A DNA stretch of 64,000 nucleotides, from NCBI GenBank assembly GCA_022036555.1, contig CM039128.1, forward strand, positions 25,738,719 through 25,802,718. Direction: 5' to 3'. Of this stretch, positions 56,577 through 64,000 are shown in pieces. A program made the translations under genes and the position numbers. Source of the DNA: Microstegium vimineum (Eukaryota > Streptophyta > Magnoliopsida > Poales > Poaceae). A model generated the notes under the pieces. That model was not told where the DNA came from. It was given only the letters and a program-made list of their open reading frames with translations, and ran no database searches. How positions within the stretch are numbered: the first letter of the stretch is position 1; every line of letters begins with the position of its first letter.

Positions 56577-57559
56577 ATTTCCCCTTTTTGGTAATTGATG
56601 ACAACCTTTCCATAAAGATATGAAATATAATCATTTTGAACTTGAGTTGATTGTCCAAGCATTTTAATCAAAGATTCAAGATTTGGACAAGTTCCACAAA
56701 TTCGGTTTTGGTAGTTATTAGCTCCCCCTACATATGTGCTTCATGAGTTTGGTTCAAGTTTTGCACATATGCATGGATAGACAATGTGGGAGAGTAAATA
56801 GCTACCAAATGATGCTAAGGTTTACGAGTAGACCTTTGAAGCGTGATACCATCGGAGTGCGGAATTTTAGAATCACCCTTACCACCATGATTAGCTAGAC
56901 ACCACTTGAAAATACAAACATGAGTCTAAGCTAATCAACCTATGCATGCTAGTTGATCAATCATCATTCATTTTGGATCACTAGCAAACACCACACAAGC
57001 ATGAATATTGAATTTAAAAGTACTTGTACAACAATACATATGAGGATGCAAGCATTCAAAAGCAACAAGGTGTTCATGAGCTTGCTCCCCCTACTTGTGT
57101 GTTCTTACTAAAATTGATTTTTTTCATTTTCTCCCTTAAACAATTCTCCCCAATGATATATCTTTTGTTTCCCCCCCTTTGGTCAAATTTTATATCTTTT
57201 CACAAATCCCCCCCCTTGTCATCCAATTGACACAAAAAGGTGGGACCGCTTATAGATATTCAAGATTTACTCCCCCTTAGTGTGAGATAGGGTGAAAGAT
57301 TGTTTTCAACTTTGGTTTGAACTAAGCTACTTGCCCAAGATATTTAATTCGGTTTAAACCATAGACAAGCTTGTTCACACATGCTAGGATGGTTATCTTG
57401 CTTATGTTGAATTAAACACTTAAGTTCATAGACATAGATCAAACACTAGGATTGCAAGCACATCAACATGTCATAAGCTACCACTAGATCATATCAAGTC
57501 ATAGAAGCAATAGTGGCACCATATAAGCATCAAAGACATTTTAGTTTTCATGAATGAGA

Positions 57560-58114
57560 CTAGAAGCATGAGAGATCTCTAATGAAATGGTGGCGGACAT
57601 CAATATGCTTTGTTCTTGAGTGTTGAACCTGATTGTTGGTGAGCTTGATTTCACTTTCATTGTCACATAGCAAAGGCACTTGCTTGAATTTGACTCCTAA
57701 GTCATTCAAAGTAGCTGTCATCCAAAGTATTTGTGCACAACAACTCCCCGCACTAATATATTTGGCTTTGGCGGTAGAGAGTGCCACACTATTTTGCTTC
57801 TTTGATGACCATGAGACTAATGATCTTCCAAGCAATTGACAAGTGCCCGATGTACTTTCCTTTCTATCTTGCAACCCGCATAGCCTGAGTCGGAGTATCC
57901 ATGTAACTCAAAGTTTGATCCTTTAGGATACCACAACCCTACATTAGGTGTATACTTCAAATATCTCAATATCCTCTTTGTAGCTTTCAAATGACTCTCT
58001 CTAGGAGAATCTTGAAATCTTGCACACATGCATACACTAAACATGACATCCGGTCTTGATGCGGTCACATAGAGCAAGCTACCAATCATTGATCTATATA
58101 GCTTTTGATCTACC
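57560..58114 (-). pseudogene. Copia RT end and RNase H fragment (- strand)
   Basis: QKLYRSMIGSLLYVTASRPD, FSVCMCARFQDSPRESHLKA and PNVGLWYPKGSNFELHGYSD come first. After a frameshift near 57850, STSGTCQLLGRSLVSWSSKK, NSVALSTAKAKYISAGSCCA and HSRTKHIDVRHHFIRD follow. The acidic RNase H residues are partly kept, but the frame is broken. The upstream part of pol is missing because the Tat+PMD element inserted here. Confidence 0.85.
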
Positions 58115-58955
58115 TGTTGACACAAAAAGCGTCAGATCTGCGAACACCTCGGGCTTATACCCAAATTTGATGTCCAAGGTGTGCCAGTTGATTTGACCAG
58201 TTAATCGACAAGGACGATAACTAGAACAAAATTGAACGAGACGACAGCGATGCACCCAGACGTCAAGGCTCGGATTGCTCAAAACGCGGAACTCGCGAGG
58301 CTGACGGAGATCGTGTAGATGGAACCCGTCGAGACTTCGTAAGAACTCGTAGATGAAATAGAACTAATGCAGTAAAAGTAGATTTGCTGGAAAAAGTAGA
58401 CGGAAGTAATAGATTTATTTGATTGATTGTATATATCTTTTTACACCACCCCTCGATACATATTTATACCCCAGCAGGAGTAGTTGTAAATAGACACGAC
58501 TCATACCTAAACAATACTCCTATTTTTAAGGGAACAAAACGACTTGTGCAAGAGTCGGACTCAAACTATAATAATAATATTGGCATAAAAATCACCAGTT
58601 TCCTTATCCGTCTTCCTTACGATGAAACCTTCCATCGGCAGATTCCTTCAATCCGCAACCTTCTTCTATTGCCATGGGCAGCTTTCTGCTGACGTAAGCT
58701 ACATCATCCTGCATCCATCGGCAATACTTCCAATCGGCAATACCCTTGTGCTTACATCGGCAACATCTTCCCATCAGCAAGTATCTTTCTTTTTACCTTG
58801 ACGTTTCTTCAATCAAACTTATCATCGGCGATTTCCTCTGCTTCCATCGATAATCTACTCAGTAGTATCTTGATGCCGATGAGGAACAGCAACCATCCCT
58901 TTACTGATCAGCGCACTCGGTTCATATTGACACGTACCAAAAAATGATGTCAACA
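58115..58955 (-). repeat. 3' LTR of the right Tat+PMD element
   Basis: 841 bp, TGTTGACAC at the left and ATGTCAACA at the right. On the - strand a TATA box (TATAAATATG) lies near 58460-58470. ATCGGCA recurs in the right half (58634-58830). Confidence 0.85.
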
Positions 58956-58968
58956 CATGCCCCCCAAT
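58956..58968 (-). other. Polypurine tract of the right Tat+PMD element
   Basis: TTGGGGGGCATG on the - strand directly before the 3' LTR. Confidence 0.75.
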
Positions 58969-59203
58969 TTCGGAGTATAAAAATCTTATGCACTGAAATT
59001 CTCTCTACCGTAATTTTTCCCTCCAAAACGCCTATGCCATCACTTCGATTACCACGCACCATCATAGTAAATTACCAACAGCCCCCGTAACTGTAGCGCC
59101 AACAGTTACAATTTCTCGATCACCACGCAAACTCATCACGATATCCTTCCATATCTCTGCTCAATCAAAAAGGAAAACTCGAAAACGCCCATTGACCTAG
59201 GCC

Positions 59204-59209
59204 TATAAA
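59204..59209 (+). promoter_or_regulatory. Putative TATA box of the right PMD gene
   Basis: TATAAA about 150 bases before the ATG at 59358. The left copy has an equivalent site (2404-2410). Confidence 0.5.
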
Positions 59210-59357
59210 GACCACTGTCCGCTCTTCTTTTTACCCCGAGTTCATACCTTCATCCCCTTTTTCACCGACACTCTCAAAGAACATTCCGGCAACCTTCAAT
59301 CGGCGGCTCCCTCTTCTATCAGAAGGCACAAAATCTTGCAAGAACTCTCTCGTCCTG

Positions 59358-62300
59358 ATGGCGATCAGCTTCAATGTTCCTGCGGTAAACTTCTTCCCTC
59401 CTTACTTCACATTTTGCGGTTTCTTCTCTCTACACCATTTCGTGATTTCTTTTCCTCTTTCTTCTTTGCTTTCTAAATCTAGGAAATGTGCAATAAAATA
59501 ATCATCCCTACAGATCAAGCACACTTTTGCTGTTTGGGCCCAATGGGGAATACCGATCCAACCGAAATCATCAATGCGGAAACTAACCGCGTCCCCTTCA
59601 GAGCAGCACATTTCGATCTAGGGTTATGGACAGATACCTTCCGCTCATGGCCCAAACCTACCAAAGGGTGGAAAAATTGGTATCTCAGGATGGTCAGGTC
59701 GCAACAAGTCTATTGGGCAGAACGCAACTTAGACCAATGTATCAGATTATCACTTGCCGATATGGCCAGGAATGAGAATATGATGATTGTCGCTTCCTAT
59801 TTCTGGTCTGACACAATGAACACCTTCTTATTCAGACATGGACCAGCCACTCCTACACTTGCCGATGTATATATGCTTATTAGCCTTGATATCTCTTTTG
59901 TCGATGATGCAACCCTTTTCCACAGAAAGTCTGAACATCGGGTAAGCACTCGCAACATCGGCGGTTGGACCGGATACATCCAAAAATATCAAAAGACCGG
60001 ATCGGTAAACCAGAGGGAGCATGCCACTTTCCTGAATATGTGGCTAGAAAAGTTCATCTTCTATGGTAGAACAGTCGGACCCACCAACATGTATCTCCCT
60101 GCAGCGGAGCTCTTAGCCAACGGAGGTTTTTCTCTCGGCTGATACCTCCTTAGTTCAGTCTACCACCTCCTTCACCAAGTGTCCAAAAAGTTACTGCTCG
60201 GAGAGCCTATCGACAACCTTGGAAGCCCTTGGTGGTTCATTAATATGTGGCTAAACGCCCATATGCATAAATGCCTTCAATTCGATTTGTTCAGCCAGAA
60301 ATTTCCAAGAAATTTTGCTGAGAATTATGTACTTGCCGATGATGAATCAGCAACCCGCTTTCCACTCAATTTCGGAGAAGCTATAATAGTGCTGCCGGGA
60401 ACCGACGCCAACGAGGACCAATTCCGCATGTTTTTTTATAGATTTTATTGTGGAATTCCTGCTATGGAAAGAGTTTGGTGGCCTTATGTCGACGAAGACA
60501 ACCAATTCCCACTCTCTTTCAATCTTACCGATAAAGATATACCGAAGAATGAAGGAATCATGAGGGCTATCCTCACTCCTCAGGCTATCCCAGTCAACAT
60601 CTTTGGGAGTGGGAAGAACACTCATGTAACTTATGAATTCTATTATCCATCGGTAGCAGCAAGACATCTAGCGTTTGGTCAACTGCCGATCAAACTCAGC
60701 TATGCCGATGTAGTAAAACCGAGAGAAGTTATCTCCAGCGCTATGGATTGGAACAAGATCGTCAATCTCCCCCCTCAGGCCGATGTAACTAACATTGATT
60801 TATCCTCTTGGGTGCCGACATCCTTTATTACTGAGTCATACAAATCCTGGTGGCAAGAGTGGAAACACCAACTGTTTGCTGCATCATCACACTACTATTG
60901 GCACTTGATTGATGTTGATCACATTGTTCCTGATGACGCGGTGAGTTTATTTCTGATACTATTTTTCTATTATTTCCTTTCAAATGTATCGGGAACTGAT
61001 TTTCTGCCAATAGGTTAATGACTTGATCCCCAAAAAGAGTAGAAGCAGCGAATCCTTCAATTTGCGACCGATTAATCCTATATCGGTAATTGGTAGCAGG
61101 GCCCCTTCGTTGGCTTCCCTCATGCATCGAAGGGCAGTCCCTAAGGTCACCATCAAGTCCAAACCACTACCAGCCGGTGCTGCTGCCACCGCCGCTGCTG
61201 TCTTGGCGCAAGCTTTTACAGTAACAAAACCCTCACTTATTCGTACCGATCACAACACTTTTAATCGGCAATTCTCACCTAATTTTCAACCTGCATCAAA
61301 TGTTTCTTCTCTGCAGCAGACAAGTTCATCGGCAGTCGTTCCAACTCAACCTGCCGATGCCCCCCAAGCGCCACAGTTGAAATGCCAAGGCTCATCAAGC
61401 ACCGATCCTCGACCAAAACGTCCAAAGCCATCAACCCCAGTCATGTCACCGGTAGCTTTTTCTCAATCCCCTACCGATGCGCCAATACCAGAGCCAGCAT
61501 CACTATCTACTCCTGATCAAACACCTGCTAAAGACTCCATCCAAGGAACAGTATCAATACCGCAGGAGTTGGCCATCACAACAGAGACGTCGTCAACATC
61601 GGCATCAGCACCAGCACCAAACGTTTCAGTCATAGAGGCAAGCTCATCGGCAACCATCGCCGAACCTCAAGACATAGCTATGCCAGCTGCTCCGCCAAGT
61701 TCGAGGCGAGAAATTGCTCTAAAGCAGGTATACCGACTGTTTATCATAAATTCACAAGGCGTAAATTTTCAATCGACAAGCTCTAATTCTTTTTCTTTTC
61801 AGGCCCAAGACTCTCCCAACAGCTTATTCTCCTTCGCTATCAACATATCAGACGATGATGAAGAAGAATAAACCTCTGTCCAAGCTTCAGATACCATATC
61901 GGCAGAAGTAAGATCTGGACTCGAAGCACTACTACCTTTACTGCAACAAAATATGTCCCAACTTATCCAAGACTCTAGTGCAATAAGGGTATCTTTCAAG
62001 GCAATTCAAGGTCATCTGCCTGCCGATATTAAAGAAACACTCTTCCAAGCAGCATTCCTTGAGAGTCGGCAACTACAATATCAAAGGGCTTCACGTCGTA
62101 TTGCCGATAGAGCCATCCAAGCAAAGATCGAAGAAGAACTACTTAAATTCAAGCAAACTGCTGAAGAAAAACACAAGGGCATTGGTCGTTTAGAAGCTTC
62201 TGGTGTTGAGCTTGAACAGGAAGTCACCCATCTATCGGCAGAGCTAAAGAAAGTCGACGAAGCTTTAGACGCGGCCAACCAAAAGAAGGCTCAACTACCT

Positions 62301-62471
62301 GATGCCACCAAAGCTCTACAGCAAGAAAGAGATGTCGATGCTCGCCAAGCCCTTCTATTGAGGAAGAAAATTAAGTCAGTCGAAGGTGTTGCCGATGATG
62401 ACGCCAGGGAGATAGAGGAAGCGGACCAAATTCGCCTTTGTGCGATCTCATCTATTCAATCTCTGTTGTAA
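59358..62471 (+). pseudogene. Plant mobile domain (PMD) gene with five exons, near-complete, two in-frame stops
   Basis: Exons 59358-59384, 59483-60940, 61014-61220, 61317-61727 and 61803-62471, all with GT/AG borders and phase 0, give a 923-codon frame. The start MAISFNVPA is matched by MAIHFDIPK in the left copy. Residues about 60-430 are PMD-like (SYFWSDTMNTFLFRHGPATP; ATFLNMWLEKFIFYGRTVGP; NFGEAIIVLPGTDAN). Residues about 500-720 are Ser/Pro/Ala-rich with a basic PRPKRPKP. The rest is a predicted coiled coil (ASGVELEQEVTHLSAELKKV). Stops are a TGA at 60140-60142 (CGA in the left copy) and a TAA at 61869-61871. With only these two lesions, a truncated product or recent activity is possible. 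PMD proteins act in plant development and silencing-related processes; the role in transposons is unknown. Confidence 0.82.
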
Positions 62472-62586
62472 TTTACTGCATCGGCAACTGTGAACTCGAT
62501 GACCAATCCTTCTGTAATATAACTTTGATGCCTTTCCTATCGATGTTTTTGTATGATAACTTTGTCATCGGTATATATGTATCGCT

Positions 62587-64000
62587 TTATGCATCCATCC
62601 AGATACTAGGATAATATTTCTTTAAAAATTTACCATTGATTTCTCTGGAAAACGCAACCCCTTCGAGGGTTTCCAAAATATACGCATTGCCAGGAACAGA
62701 CTGATTTATCCGAAAAGGACCCTCCAATTAGGAGATCATTTTCCAAACTTTGAACTCTTAGTCTCAATCGGTAAAATCAGTTTCCATACCAGATCACCAT
62801 CGACAAACTCTTTCGTTTTCACTTTCTTGTTATGCCATATGGCAACCCTTTTCTTGTTCTCTTCAATGCTGATTAGAGCTCTCAGCCGATGACTCGCTAG
62901 ATCTTCTAATTCATCCTTCATAAGGACATCATATTCATCGGTTGTTAATTGGTCTTGAGAAAACAATCGCTTAGAACCAGTTCTAACTTCCCAAGGTAGG
63001 ACAACATCGTGTCCGTAAACCAACTGGTACGGGAAAACTTTAGTTGCGCCATGGCATGCCATCCGATACGACCACAAAGCCTCATTTAACACTATATGCC
63101 ACTTCTTAGGGTTTTCTTCAATCTTGCATTTTATAAGCTTAATGACCCGTGTATTAGTTGCTTCGGCCTGACCATTAGCTTGAGCATAATAAGGAGAAGA
63201 GTTCAACACCTTAAACCCCATACTGGCAGCAAATTCATCAAACTCCCCTGATGTGAACATGGTTCCTTGATCAGTTGTAATAGTTTGAGGAATACCAAAT
63301 CGATAAACAATATGCTCTTTAACAAAGTCTATCATGTTTGTCGATGTCACCTTCTTCAAAGGAATAGCTTCAACTCACTTCATGAAATAATCGGTGGCAA
63401 CAAGTATAAATTTGTGCCCTTTACTCGACGGTGGATAAATTTGGCCGATGAGATCGATGGCCCATCCTCTAAACGGCCAAGGCTTGATAATAGGATTCAT
63501 TGCCGATGCGGGTGCTCTCTGAACATTACCAAACCTCTGACAATCCTGACACCCTTTGAAGTACTTAAAACAATCTTCAAGAATTGTCGGCCAATAATAC
63601 CCATTTCTCCTAATCATCCATTTCATTTTGAATGCCGATTGATGTGCTCCACATAATCCTTCATGAATCTCACCCATCAACCTCTTCGATTCTTCTTCAC
63701 CAAGGCATCTGATCAAAACTCCATCAATCAGACGATAATATAATTCATCATCAAGGAGTACATACGTAGTAGCCTAAAATCTCAACCGTCTTTCAACCTT
63801 TTTAGACGGATCCCTTAAGTAACTGGCAATCTCTTTTCTCTAGTCATCGGCAACCATTACCGATGTTATTACTTCTTGAATCGGCTGATACCCCGAAGCA
63901 TGTTGTGCTAGCCGATTAGCCTCTTCGTTATGCATACGGGGAATATGTTCGAGGCGGTACTCTTTAAATTCTTTTAACAATTGCAAACACTTCTCATGGT
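62587..64000 (-). pseudogene. Tat-type gypsy pol: end of RNase H and integrase
   Basis: From right to left: RNase H end (EYRLEHIPRMHNEEANRLA, near 63920), spacer, integrase zinc finger (HEGLCGAHQSAFKMKWMIR; CQDCQRFGNVQ), catalytic core GWAIDLIGQIYPPSSKGHKF, TTDQGTMFTSGEFDEFAASM and NGQAEATNTRVIKLI, then KTKEFVDGDLVWKL and a C-terminal EGPFRINQSVPGNAYILETL, ending in TAA at 62587-62589. The D,D,E residues are present. In-frame stops occur at 63375-63377 (TGA for Trp), near 62737, and twice in the RNase H-integrase spacer. Its 3' end faces that of the PMD gene with a gap of about 115 bases. Confidence 0.85.

Larger units (their letters stand above)
54693..58114 (-). mobile_element. 3' end of a further SIRE-type copia element (- strand)
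   Basis: From right to left: RT/RNase H fragment (57560-58114), 3' non-coding region with several purine tracts on the - strand (near 57262, 57160, 57080, 56715), then the tract at about 56577-56590 and the 3' LTR 54693-56576. It is cut at 58115 by the right Tat+PMD element. It resembles the element at 35533-54525 but has a different LTR. Confidence 0.78.
58115..64000 (-). mobile_element. Tat-type Ty3/gypsy retrotransposon carrying an antisense PMD gene (right copy)
   Basis: Sense strand is -. From right to left: end of RNase H, integrase (62587-64000, continuing beyond the window), a + strand PMD gene (59358-62471), purine tract and 3' LTR (58115-58955). The integrase has the Tat-type WPFRGWAIDLIGQI segment. 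The bases before the LTR, CTACC (58110-58114), are the presumed target duplication. This copy is inverted relative to 1-3677 and supplies the evidence that the PMD gene is cargo of a gypsy element. Confidence 0.88.

Noticed and set aside
61023..61871. Separate gene for the Ser/Pro-rich protein
   Set aside because: It is in phase with exons 3-5 of the PMD gene and bounded by conserved splice sites, so it is part of that gene.
61953..62471. Separate small coiled-coil gene
   Set aside because: It continues the PMD frame after a single TAA at 61869-61871; better read as the tail of the same protein.

Overview
This window is intergenic plant DNA made almost entirely of nested transposable elements. 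I found no intact host gene, tRNA, rRNA or CRISPR. Ty3/gypsy elements of the Tat, Tekay and Athila types, Ty1/copia SIRE/Maximus elements, CACTA and PIF/Harbinger DNA transposons, iMet and Asp tRNA primer sites and GC-rich LTR promoters together suggest a large grass genome. A panicoid grass is my best guess; this is inference, as no species-diagnostic gene is present.

Layout from left to right. (1) 1-3677 is the 3' end of a Tat-type gypsy element on the + strand that carries an antisense, intron-containing plant-mobile-domain (PMD) gene. (2) 3678-16026 is a Tekay chromovirus on the - strand. Its 3' LTR is split by a Pack-CACTA transposon (4106-7752, TSD CCT) that holds pieces of three host genes: an EH-domain protein, a Trp/Tyr-permease-like protein and CBP60. 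(3) 16027-17750 is a SIRE-type LTR. (4) 17751-29733 is an Athila element on the - strand, split by a very young gag-only element (21739-26265, TSD ATCCC, two 1010-bp LTRs with no difference seen by eye). (5) 29734-35532 is the 3' end of a second Athila-like element on the + strand; its LTR carries a PIF/Harbinger element (30862-34454, TSD TTA). (6) 35533-54525 is a copia element on the - strand, interrupted by a complete but dead SIRE element on the + strand (36141-47172) and by a solo LTR of that family (47760-49722, TSD CTACT). (7) 54693-58114 is the 3' end of another copia element on the - strand. (8) 58115-64000 is a second copy of the Tat+PMD element, inverted relative to the first, with a nearly complete PMD gene model facing the 3' end of pol.

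The nesting gives an order of events. The copia element at 35533-54525 received the + Athila, which received the - Athila, which received the SIRE LTR at 16027, which received the Tekay, which received both the CACTA and the left Tat+PMD element. The left ends of these layers lie beyond base 1. Coding capacity is mostly destroyed. Tekay and the - copia have each lost the integrase catalytic core, and the complete SIRE is full of C-to-T type stop codons. The gag-only element cannot mobilise itself. The most biologically interesting cargo is the PMD gene with its own TATA box, five exons, a serine/proline-rich linker and a coiled-coil tail, in an element dotted throughout with GCCGAT/ATCGGC.
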